From Mucor racemosus (taxonomy: Eukaryota; Mucoromycota; Mucoromycetes; Mucorales; Mucoraceae), in assembly GCA_027405735.1 (NCBI GenBank), contig JAPEHQ010000018.1:620001-684000 (forward strand): a stretch of DNA of 64,000 bases, read 5' to 3'. A program made the position numbers and the translations under genes. Below, piece by piece: positions 48,789 to 59,230 of this stretch. The first letter of the stretch is position 1. Every line of letters begins with the position of its first letter. The notes below the pieces were generated by a model. That model ran no database searches and was not told the DNA's origin. It saw only the letters and a program-made list of their open reading frames with translations.

Positions 48789-51700
48789 CTAAGATAAATC
48801 AAATCCGGCATCTGCTGTAATAGCATATAGTAGTTTCCTATTATATATATAAAAAAAAAAAGATATAGTTAGATTGGGGTTGATCTATCTATATATACAA
48901 TCAAGCACAAGTTATCAAAACTTACTCTTTTAGAATTTGATATGTTGGGTAATTGGGTAATTTTAACAAATTGACACATGTGGAACTTGTTGGTAATCTT
49001 TCTTCATCAACACCTGCATTGCGCAAACAAAATTGTGGTACCAATTCCTTGAAACCCAATAAGGGTGGTCTAGAACATGAAGTAACAAATTTAACAAATT
49101 TCATGCGCAAACTATTATCAAATGATTCAAGGGCTTTCCAAAAGTTTTTAACTGTCGCATCATGTTCCATAAATCCTGCAAGTACTGTATGAGACCTTAA
49201 ATCATTAAGATCAATTGGTACAGATGCACCACCTAATACAATCTGTAATTCCTGTTGATTAAACATACGCAACCATTTGACATCGACAATGGTGGATAGA
49301 CCTCTAAAAAAGGCTCTGCATTGTTTAGCTATTTGTACATTGAGTCGATAATTAGCAATGCTGTAAATGTATTGAATTCTGTTTTGATTTGTGACAGGAA
49401 TATTGCTGCCACCGGGTATAAGCTCTACATTGACAGATCTGCCATTCTCCATATGTGTACTAGTGAAATCTAGTGACAAATCTTCAACGTTGCCATCGTA
49501 ATTTTTGACAGCCAGTAACCCCTTGTATAACTCGGGATCTAACGAAGATAAATCATCCACTATATAATCATGTTAGTACAAAAAACGGGTTTACTTTAGA
49601 TGTAGCAATCACTTACAATAATTTACTTTTCCTAGGCATTTCTTCAAGAAGAATTCGGCAAATGCAACATCCAACAAAATACCTTCATAGACAGCTTTAC
49701 CGATAATTAATCCGAGAAATTTGAAGTACTCCAATTGTTGTGCTACATGAAAGCGATAAATAAAATAAGCTTGATGATTCAGCAAAGGTACTAGAATGTA
49801 AAACTTACGTTCTGTTGCATAAGAGCTAGGATTAGGATACAAAAGCTGCTCTGGAGTAGCAGTAAATAATCCATAGTTGATATTGAATGCTTCTTTACCG
49901 AGACCTGTTAAAAATTCTTTAAAAACACCACCTCCATCAATACCAGCTTCTTCTAAACCAAACTCATCCACAAAAGAGATGGCCACTTTATTCTTGAGTT
50001 CCACTCCCAATTGACTGAGCTGATCAAACCCATCTTCAAACATATGATCTCTACGCACAGTAGCAGCAGCTTTGGGTCTGCTATAAAATTCATCCACCTT
50101 ATTTCTCTTTTTGTCATTATTGACAAACATACGGAAGATTTCCACGCGTTGTTCAAAAGGAATAACAAACGGGATGTTGTTTAATAATCCTAAACGAGGA
50201 CTAATGACAGCTAAACGACCCTTGGATAACATACGTAAAGGTCGAAGTGGCATGTTCTTTTCTTGTTGTTGTTCGCTTTCCAGATTGAATTCTTCGGCAA
50301 CTGCTTCAGTGGAAAAGTTATCAGTGTCCAGATCAGGAATAAGCCAATGATCTTGAGGACAAAAGGTACGACGAGAACTATAAATATTGTTAAATCAATT
50401 GTTATTTTACTATTAAATCTTTATAAACTTACTCTCTCATATGGATCTGTTGTAACAAATGGGTAACACTGGATCGAAGTTGATTCAACTGAATACCGGT
50501 TAGTCCTATATGCTGTGTCAAATCCATACTATTTGCCCGCCAAAACATGACAAAAGATATATTCTTCAATTGACGACTCAAGGCAATAATCTGATTCAAT
50601 TCCAATGGATTTGTATGTGATGCGTTTTTATCCAAAAACTCATCATCACCCAATGTCAATAAAGAACGGGCATATACTTCACATAACAAGAACAATACAG
50701 ACCAGCTTTCGAACCGGGTTTTTTTACTATCGCTTATATACTTGACAGCATCAACCAAATGAGCCATCATATTACCATCATCGTTGAAAAATGCTGCTTC
50801 TGTAGATGCGGACCATGATTGCCATAATATCTGTAATAAATTGTGGGTATTGGTTGATTTGTAAAGTAATGTGTTTAAAATAGCATCTTTCTTCATGGGC
50901 CAGCGAAGCATTAATGTGTTGAAAAAGCTGGATACGGATTGAATAGCATCACTGCTTGTACCGATTTGCATGAATTGGTATAGTAAATGATTCACTCGTT
51001 CAGAATCATATAGCGTTTCGAGGCGCGAACGAATTAATGGTGATACAATAGTGGTAGGCGTAGTTGACGTTGCTTCCTTCATAACCACATCTCTATCTTC
51101 ATCCTCGTCTTCCTCATCTGAGGAATCATTATCTAAAGGTAGGTTAAGTTTTAGTAATTTTTTTTTATGCACGAAATTAAAGATTGCTTACCAATATCAA
51201 TGATATCTACATTTTCTTGCTCTGTGGGATCTGTTAAATATGAAACTGGTAAGTGAGCAAGTAATAATTGGATTGCTTTTGCATAATTTGTCTATGCAGT
51301 TGAAGTGAAGTGAAGTAAGTGTTTTAAAAAAAAAGGGTTAGAATTAGGTTAGGATTAGAGTTAGTATTAGGGGTTCATAAAACTTACAAGAACACCGTCT
51401 AGATGTTTTCCAGATTCAACATCACCCAATACAGTCAAATTCATCAATAAACCTGCCACTGCTGTATCATCTAATGCAGTAGTAGGTTCCAGGAATAATT
51501 CTGTCACAGTTTCTAATATATCTTTCAAAGGTAATCTCAAAGCCAATGTAGTCAGCACCTCTTTAGATACACTATCCAAGAAAAATGGCTCTGTGAATAA
51601 TTCAGTTGTCAGCATTTGCAACAGCTTAAGCCGGGTCATATAGGGTGTATTAGGTCTACGTTGGTATTTTTCAATCAAGGGTGATGTAGTGTAATAATAA

Positions 51701-52475
51701 GGTTCATAAAATGTAGCTAATTGTATCAAAATTGTCTCCAAATATGATTTCACTTTGCTATCTTTTGAAACCTTCATGCTTTTGAGTAGTGTGGTGTTGT
51801 ATAAACAAAATGTGATGATGCGAATGCGATGGTCTTGATTTTTGTATGTAGATGGTTCAAAGAATAGAGCTAAAAGTTGGCAAGCGCAAGATAAACTAGA
51901 AGACATTCCAAGCTATTAGTACAACATAATCCGTAACATTAAATGTCTATCGTACCCCCTATCCATGCTCGGTAAAAGTACTCGCTTGATAAGCAAACTG
52001 CATAACCAAATCCAAGAGTCTTGTAAATCTCTATCCGAAATGCAAAACATGCTAGACATCAACAAAGCAGATTGGGATATATATTGTTCCACATATTGCT
52101 CATCTTTCTCATTGTCAGGCTGATAGAACAATATCAATTGACGAGTAAGAGTCATCAATGTTTGTACATCAAGAGATTGAGTGTTTGCAGACAAGAGTTG
52201 ATAATAATCTTGTCTTAATTTTTGCTTTGTCAATGAAGCATCTTGACGACCTCTAAAAAACGACTAGTTACAAAGATTAATTGCTGTTCTTATCGCATTA
52301 TTTTGCAACTTACTTGAATTTGCTGTGCACTCTTTAATTTGAGTCGTTCCTGCTCTCTTGCTTTACGCTCACTTTGAGCTTTAGCCAACAAGGATCTTTT
52401 GTCATCTACCTTTTTGACACCGCCCAAGTTGATATTGCGTTTAGGTCTAAAGTTACCTTCAAAACTAAAGTTCAT
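48789..52475 (-). CDS. HUL5: HECT E3 ubiquitin ligase, Hul5/UBE3C family
   Basis: Nine exons (52475-52314, 52263-51956, 51895-51388, 51291-51192, 51132-50433, 50377-49809, 49742-49617, 49559-48926, 48837-48789) encode 1051 residues. The N-terminus MNFSFEGNFRPKRNINLGG and the following KAREQERLKLKSAQQIQ with an IQ-like SFFRGRQ are diagnostic for Hul5/UBE3C. The HECT domain occupies about the last 360 residues: EFGLEEAGIDGGGVFKEFL, FLGLIIGKAVYEGI, IPVTNQNRIQYI and the active-site loop STCVNLLKLPNY with catalytic Cys at about 1019; it ends AGFDLS. Hul5/UBE3C is a proteasome-associated ligase that extends ubiquitin chains (E4 activity) and aids degradation of misfolded proteins. An acidic linker (SSDEEDEDEDRD) precedes the middle armadillo-like region. 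The gene diverges from Ies2 across a 267-bp promoter. Confidence 0.95.
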
Positions 52476-52742
52476 TTTTTTTAATATTGTGATAAAGATA
52501 AAGATAAAGAAAGGGGAATTACGAAAAAAAAAAAAAAATAGAAAAAAAAAGAACATAATTTGTAGTCAAAATTTTGGTCCTGCGCGAAAGTTTTAGTAAT
52601 CCAAAAAAGCATGAAATACTCCCCCTCCCCAATTGATGAATAATATTAGTAGTCGTCTCCCCGGCGGCGGATGAGCAATTCCTTTATGAAAAACACCATA
52701 TTATAATACTTTTTTTTCTTTTCTATATAACAACCAAAAGAT
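52476..52742. promoter_or_regulatory. Shared divergent promoter of Hul5/UBE3C and Ies2 genes
   Basis: Only 267 bp separate the two start codons. The interval holds A/T runs (52524-52551), a C-rich CCCCCTCCCC tract (52621-52630) and no TATA box I can assign, consistent with a bidirectional housekeeping promoter. Confidence 0.6.
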
Positions 52743-53877
52743 ATGAGACCCACAAGAAAAGCTGCCGCTAAAGCTGCCGCAGCAGTTGCTAGACCATTAT
52801 CACCTTCTCCCATGTCTTCTGAAGAAGACGTTATGCAAAGCTCATCATCAGAATTGGAGGAAATGGAAATGGGCGAAAATGAGATTTTTAGTGAAGAAGA
52901 ATTAGACGAACCAGATATAAACCCTTTGGACAATAATAACGATGATTTAGATTCTTTATCTGAACAAGAAGATGATGATTTGGACGATGATTTAGAAGAA
53001 GATGTTGAAATGCAAGACGACGACATAGATGAAGATGATGATGATGAAGACGATGATGATGACGAAGAAGATGAACAAATGCCAGTTACTCGTAAACCTC
53101 CTTCTTCAGCGCCTGTAGCATCTGCACCACGTAGTAATAATAGCAACAAGAGAAAAAAGCCAGGTAAATCAAGTTGAAATCATTAATTTTACATATTCTA
53201 ACCTATATCTTGTAGCTATTCCTGAAAGCGACGAGGATGAAGAAGCCATATTTTCTGACGAGGATGCAGCAGAAATTTTGAGAAATAAGCCCATGACTAA
53301 ACGACAACGGGCCAAGGTCAATCAAGAAATCCCAGAAGAATATTTGGAATTACCCATGGATACTGGCAAAAAGAAGCATTTGACAGAAGAAGAAGAACAA
53401 CTAAAGAAATCAGAAGTAGCTAGAAGAAGAAAGAATCAAAGTATTCAAAGAGCAGAAAAAGACAAGGCAGATACGATTAATCGATTATTGAAAAAACAAG
53501 CTTCCAAGAGTAAACGTATCATTGATGATGCAGAAGATAAAGAAACGCCTCATGAGAAATTGATGCGTTTGGAAGATCCAAATCGCATACGTTATATAAA
53601 TACATCGGAAGGAAGCAAATTAAGTATACCCAGTATCTTTACAGTGAATCAAATATTTGGCAGGTAAAAAGTTTTATAATGCAAAATGCAAAATTGGGGG
53701 GGGGGTTTTCTTTTTGTTTTTACTCACTCAAACAATAGTTCATCATCAACACTACCTACCGCTCAATTGAAGAAATGCCAGGTTGATGGGTGCCCTAAAA
53801 ACCGTAAATATACTGCCAAGAATAGTGGAAAGTATGTTTGTTCACTTGAACATTACAAAGTTGTTGAAGCAAAGTAA
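52743..53877 (+). CDS. IES2: INO80 complex subunit Ies2 (INO80B-like)
   Basis: Three exons (52743-53163, 53216-53663, 53739-53877) give 335 residues. The first 140 are Ala-, Ser- and very Asp/Glu-rich. The PAPA-1 domain begins around MTKRQRAKVNQEIPEEYLELP and continues through basic helices (KKSEVARRRKNQSIQRAEKDKADTINRLL). The C-terminus is an HIT-type zinc finger remnant (CQVDGCPKNRKYTAKNSGKYVCSLEHY). This PAPA-1 plus zf-HIT order is that of Ies2/INO80B, a subunit that activates the INO80 ATPase for nucleosome sliding and H2A.Z exchange at promoters, replication forks and breaks. Intron 2 carries a G10 run. The start ATG is the first in frame after the shared promoter. Confidence 0.92.
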
Positions 53878-54158
53878 TAAAAAGCACTGTTGTATATAAA
53901 TTTTGATCTAAATTTAAAGCGTCATATAAAAATACAAGTTTTTAAAGAATTTTACTGTTGATCCAAGTCAATAAATTTTACTCAAATGGACTTGAATAAA
54001 CTCTTTGACATGTATTTTTGTCTCGATATTTTTTTTTGGTAGAGTTGCATGTAAGAAATTCGAGCAATTTGGAAGTTTGATGCTTGAATGGAATACGAAA
54101 GTTAAGGATCGGAGATCTAAACACGTATGATTTTTCTCATTCTCAAATATCAAATTTC
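53878..54158. other. 3' flank of the Ies2 gene, left flank of the transposon
   Basis: No coding signal; contains a likely polyadenylation region directly after the Ies2 stop. Confidence 0.5.
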
Positions 54159-54166
54159 TCAGTTTT
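54159..54166. repeat. Left 8-bp target-site duplication (TCAGTTTT)
   Basis: Exact match to 59223-59230 on the far side of the element. A ninth base (C) is also shared, so the exact boundary is uncertain by one base. Confidence 0.85.
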
Positions 54167-54218
54167 GGCTCTCAAGCCATAGCTGGGGTGTGTTTTATCC
54201 AATCAAGTGGTCGGATAA

Positions 54219-54365
54219 TCTAGTTATTGGGTTTGAATTTATTTGTAAGCCAATAAAATTGCTTCGAATTCTAGTTATTGGGTTTTAATTCTAGTTATTG
54301 AGATTGAAATATTAGTTATTGAGCTTCAAATATTAGTTTTTGAGTTTAAAAATATCATTTTGAGT
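54219..54365 (+). repeat. Subterminal direct repeats at the left end of the transposon
   Basis: Six or more copies of a ~20-bp unit with core CTAGTTATTGGGTTT or TTAGTTATTGAG (54220, 54274, 54294, 54316, 54339 and a degenerate copy near 54355). Probably transposase binding sites; the right end lacks an obvious equal array. Confidence 0.75.
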
Positions 54366-54596
54366 TTAAATGTACAAAATGTGCCTGATTTCAACAGATA
54401 ATATCCAACAATCTACAGAAAAAATGATAAAACAAGTGAATCTTGTTGAGAAGTTTCATAGCCAAATAACAATAATCATACATTAAACCCCAATAAGTTA
54501 AAAATTAATCTTATTATTAAAATGAAGGGGTCTTAATAACCCTGCTTGACCTTGAAATGTCAATTAATCGCAATCTTAACCCCTGAGAGTTAATAA

Positions 54597-54606
54597 AAAT
54601 ATATAA
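54597..54606 (+). promoter_or_regulatory. TATA-like element of the transposase-exonuclease gene
   Basis: An ATATATAAATAT stretch about 80 bp before the ATG at 54685, the spacing used by other genes here. Confidence 0.5.
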
Positions 54607-54684
54607 ATATGTAAAATCTGTCATAATAAAACCTTCGAGTTGTGCTTCATTATCTTAGATTTCTTATTCTAATTGATTCAAAAA

Positions 54685-57600
54685 ATGACTAAGTCTAACA
54701 ATATTGGTCGTGGCCGAAAAAATGGTTCTAGAAACAAAAAGATAATAGACCCATCTCAAAAGATATTGAACTCATTTTTCATGACCGAATCAAACAATCA
54801 AAGTAGTTCTCCATCAAACGAGACATCAAGTTCTGACTCGATTCTATTAGCCGAAAACTCTAATTCTGAGGTAATCTTAAAAGTTGCTATCATTAATGTT
54901 AAGCAGCGTTCTAATATTTTCACAATATGTAAACATAGGCAAATGTAATCGCAAACCAGAATCTCAATGCTACCTTTGTGCCTTTAGACGACGGTTTAGA
55001 CGCTGATGATGACGATGATGACGATGATGAAGATCAAGATACTCTTCCTATCAATATGTCTACTATCCATAAAGAAGAAGAAGAGTTTCTTCAAATCATA
55101 GAAGATAGTCCAGTGGACATTTTAACGAAGAAGGTTCTTGATAGATTGCGAAAGGGCCCAAATCGTGGTAAAGCGCCTTCCGAATACACTGAAGGAAAGA
55201 CTTTCTGGGTATCTCAAGGTAGTCCTAGCTTTAATCTTAATGTGTACCATAATCAAGGATGGCCAAGGCCGGATGTGTTATACATGCCTCGCTTGTTTTT
55301 GTGGTTTCCTCAATATTTAATGCCGGGTGAATCAAAACTTTCTTGTCCTAAATGTGATAGTAATCTAAATGTTAAAGGCTTTTTGGAAAATGCTCGCCGT
55401 ATTATTGATGTCAACGAGTAAGTAATAATATTTTTATCTATGACAACTTTATAATTAAACTACTTATTTTAGCTCATTTTATATGATGTCTTCTCGCTAT
55501 GTATGTTCCAAAAATACGAAGCATAGTTATACAGGTTACGACAGTGAAGTCATCCGACAGCTTCCTTACCATGTACAAAGTGATTTCCCGGCTCTTTTAA
55601 CTCACAAATCTGGTATTTCAATAATGTTAGTTGACCTATTACGTCCATTGATGCAAAATTCAGTTGGTCCAGGACGTCTGCACAAAACCCTTCAAGAAAT
55701 GCATCATTTAAGATACGATAAACTCCAGTATCAATATCTTGCTGCAGCTTATTCGCATAAGTCAAATAACTCCTTTGGGAATGGGAAGGCAGCCGAGTTT
55801 TCTGAATTCCATGATAAAAAAGGTTACAACGGTAGTGTTCCTTCGGCTTCTTATATTGGATATGTGTATACTAGCTACATGGATAATATCAAGGACCGTG
55901 TTGATTCTGAGATGATGAAGCTTGGTGGTATTATACTAAAAGGAGATCATACTTTTAAGATAATCAAGCAAATCGCACAATTAAATGGTGTCTCTATCTT
56001 TACTGCTTTGTATACGTTGTGCAATGAATTTGAAGAAATTCGCATGATGGTCTTAGCATCAACTAAATCACTTCCCCAATTAGAAGAAAGCTTTGCTCAG
56101 ATGATGAAGACATACCTTGCAAACCAACAACCCGAGCCAAAGGTGTTTTACACTGATAATGTCGTTGGTGATCAGCAATCTTTGGAAAAATGGATACCTT
56201 CATTGACAAAAAATGTTGTCCACACAAATAGTGAAATAGAAGGAAATCCCAATCTCCCTCATTATAAGGTCCCTGATAATGTCACAGTTTTATATCTTTC
56301 AGCAGGCAAACAGATGGATTTAATGGCGTCAAGAATTCTTGATTATTTGCAAACAGACCCCAATACCGGCGAAGTTATTCCAGTTTACATTGGCTTCGAC
56401 TGCGAATGGAATGTTAATCTGATTAGAACTAAAACAATCGTTCAGAAGGTTTCTTTAATACAAATTGCGCATCAAGACAATGTTTACTTATTCCATTTGA
56501 AGAAAAGAGCTCACTTACCAAGACACCTCAAAACTCTGCTTGAATGTAATGATGTTGTAAAGATTGGACGTTCTGTCAAGCAAGATCTTATGAAGCTGTC
56601 CCGAGATTATGCAATTTCTAAAGCTAGCTATGATACATTTGCTTTTATTGAATTAAGCAGCAAGTATTTGGAGTTAGGCTACGTGGACAAATTGAAGGGG
56701 TGCTCATTACAAAGTCTCTGTCAAGACATTTTTGGAAAGTACTTACCAAAGCCAGTTGGAATAAGATGCGGTGATTGGGAGTCCTCCGATCTTACCAAGG
56801 AGCAAAGAGAATATGCTGCAAATGATGCGTATGTAGCTTTACATTTGAATGCCGCAATGGATGCTTTGCCACAACTTAATTGTATTATTAAGAAACCTGT
56901 ATCTATTAACACGTATGTCAACCTATATGCTACGTCAAATACATGTAGAGGTCGCCAATTAGCCGTTGGAAAGGTTGTTGAAAGAGCCGAAGGTTGTAGT
57001 AAATGTTTGCCGGTGAAGGTCTTGAATGTCTTCAAGTATAGAGCTCTTGCACCAATTTGTAGCCACGATAACAGAAGTTCCGATAGAAATAGAATAACCT
57101 TTGAGGCTATTAAGGATGAGTTCCTGATTATTAACGTCGATACCCGCTGTTTGCGTACAGCCAGAAGTGATATTGAAGATGAAACTCCTTTACAAGCTGA
57201 TGAGGCTGCTACTATTCCAACTTTGGTGCTTAAAGACGCTTTTCACCTAATGGATTTCATCTCGGTTTCGGAGAAGCATGGAATGCACAAGGAGTTTATG
57301 GCTCGTTTTCGAGATGCTTTGTTTCTCGTGAATGAAGAAGACAAGAAACGGGTTACCGAAGCCTTAAAACGCAACCAGATAACCTGGGACCGTATGGTAA
57401 AAGCAAGGCCTAGCTGGATTTCCAAACGGATTAGACGCACAATTCCTCCTCCAAAGCAACTTTATCCGGTTGTTGCAGCTCTCTTTAGCCATTATGGTAA
57501 TTCATTGGATCTCAAGACTGGTCTAAAACTGTTCGACAAACAATGTCAATCTCAAGCTGCCAAGATTCTCGATGCAATCAGTAAAGGCCATATTTCGGAT

Positions 57601-58869
57601 CCTGTTGGTGTACCTTTATATTATACAAGAAGAATTGATGAGTTCGGTCTCCCAGTCTATCGCTGTGTCAGAGGAACCAATAGTTTGGAGGGTGGTGTTC
57701 ACACCAATATTATAAGGAAATTCTCGATGTATAATGCTTCCCCTAGATTGACAAATTGTCTATTAGCCGATTATAGGCTTCGACATAATACTGATGTAAG
57801 TATATTATAAGTTAAATGAAAGAGCTTGTTACTAAATATTTTCTTCAAGGTTGGTTCTTTGAATCGATACAATATAAAGCATACTGGTCATTACAATCCT
57901 TGGCTAACTCATGGCATCAACCATTTAAAAAGTGAACTCGGTCTTACAGTACAAGGATCTTACCATGATCCTGATGGTAATGCTATCCATTTTGATCCAA
58001 AAGGTGGAACTTTCGGTATTTGTCCTATATCAGACGTTGCAAGAGCATATTTCAACATGTTGCCATTCAACGAATCTGACTCTGCAAAGAACGAAGATGC
58101 GCCTTCAAACAAGCCTACTGATACTGAAGATGTTTCTGATGATGGCATTGCTAGTGATGTTGATTCTAGTAGTTATTCCTTGGTTACCCAAGTTTTGCAG
58201 CTCTCTGCATTACCATTGATTAAAGCCTCGAAATTAAATTTATCCCAGTATCAATATCTTGCAAGCTGCCAGAATGTGAAGTATGCTATTGTACCTGTAC
58301 ATACAGATGAAGAGAGAATACTGTTTTGGAACATATACAATGATCTGAAAATGCATGAAAAGACCAACCCCGATTTCATGGAAATGGCTCAAGAATGGTG
58401 TAAACGCTGCAATCACACTAATGGAAAACTCAAAGAAAATCAGCAGCCAGTAGTGTTTTATAAGATACCCGAGATTCTTGAATCTTTTTTCAATAAGTAT
58501 CAAAGTAACAATACCTACAAAGACTGTGTCAAGATCCCTCAAAATGCAGAGATGATCAAAAAAGTTAAGAACGCAGTTGATTCTTCAAAAAGACCAGCTG
58601 CATCTTTTCCTCCTGCTATTCTCCCATCACCTCTTCGAGGTAGTCTCTCATTTGCTCCACTAACTTCAAACAAGAGAAAATCTGATGATCCTTTACAGCC
58701 TGATCACTCTCAACTCATTGCAGGTCCTGTACTTTTGACAACTGATATTAATTCTGTAAAAAAACCTAGAACAAGAAGGTGTACCAGATGTAAAGCAATT
58801 GATCCTGAAAACATGTATAAATGTCCAGGAAAACAACATATAAAAAACTGCAAGCATTACTCGCCTTAG
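54685..58869 (+). CDS. DDE-type transposase with inserted WRN-like 3'-5' exonuclease domain
   Basis: Exons 54685-54870, 54939-55417, 55473-57795 and 57850-58869 encode 1335 residues without interruption. Layout: basic AT-hook-like start (GRGRKNGSRNKK) and PIP box QKILNSFF (25-32); acidic stretch (~80-95); zinc ribbon with CPKC (198-201) and YVC (233); RNase H-like core with KGDHTFK (D380) and YTDN (D450); then a DEDDy exonuclease (~525-690) with FDCEW (D531, E533), GRSVKQD (D593) and YAAND (Y669, D673); then a second half with DAFHLMDF, RGTNSLEGGVH (E961 proposed) and SPRLTNCLLADYRLRHN; finally a zinc finger C1307-x2-C1310-x10-C1321-x8-C1330. The first part resembles what I remember as DUF6729-type proteins. 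The exonuclease motifs are complete. The assignment of D380, D450 and E961 as the DDE triad is inference from motif context. The start ATG is the first in frame after the TATA-like element. Confidence 0.88.
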
Positions 58870-59147
58870 ATTTATAAATTTTTTATCCAAGTTATTACTC
58901 ATTATCACCACTAACTCAAGTCATTAAACTGAAATTATCGACTACAGATTCAATAAAACAATCCAATGTCTCATAAACCTGCTTTTTTTCATTCTTCAAT
59001 TTACACAAATTTGATCTTAATCTAATGTATATATATACAATAACTTGGAAATATAGATACATTTAAGCTAGGATTTAATGTGTTTAGTATTTTTTAATCG
59101 AAATGACATATTTTCATTAATTAATGCACATTTTACCGAATTTTTTC

Positions 59148-59179
59148 TTTTTCAGGAAGGCTTCGCCCTCCTGAAAAAA
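59148..59179. terminator. Stem-loop with T/A flanks near the right end of the transposon
   Basis: CAGGAAGGC-TTC-GCCCTCCTG pairs at 8 of 9 positions and the stem is extended by flanking T and A runs to about 14 bp. It lies 43 bp inside the right terminus and ~280 bp after the stop codon. It could help 3' end formation of the transposase mRNA or be a transposase recognition structure; neither is shown. Confidence 0.5.
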
Positions 59180-59222
59180 AAAAAATCTAGTCGGATCAAA
59201 CCCCAGTTATGGCCACGGAGCC

Positions 59223-59230
59223 TCAGTTTT
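59223..59230. repeat. Right 8-bp target-site duplication (TCAGTTTT)
   Basis: Exact copy of 54159-54166. Confidence 0.85.

Larger units (their letters stand above)
54167..59222 (+). mobile_element. 5056-bp TIR transposon encoding a transposase-exonuclease fusion
   Basis: The left end reads GGCTCTCAAGCCATAGCTGG; the right end on the minus strand reads GGCTCCGTGGCCATAACTGG. Over the first 24 bases 19 agree, including GCCATANCTGGGGT. Exact 8-bp duplications flank it. Direct subterminal repeats follow the left end and a GC hairpin precedes the right end. Inside is a single four-exon gene filling most of the element. The terminal sequence and target length do not identify a superfamily for me: hAT, P and KDZ elements also make 8-bp duplications, but the encoded protein is not hAT-like. 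Exact duplications and an open gene imply a fairly recent arrival; the 5 differences between the ends may be natural. Confidence 0.88.

Noticed and set aside
51896..51955. Acceptor at TACTAATAG for intron 2 of the HECT gene
   Set aside because: It gives the wrong frame and an early stop; the downstream TCTTCTAG acceptor restores frame and TACTAAT then serves as the branch point.
54685..58869. KDZ (Zisupton-type) or hAT assignment of the transposase-exonuclease
   Set aside because: The 8-bp duplication fits both, but the protein lacks the hAT dimerisation motif and the CxC modules I would expect for KDZ; left unassigned.
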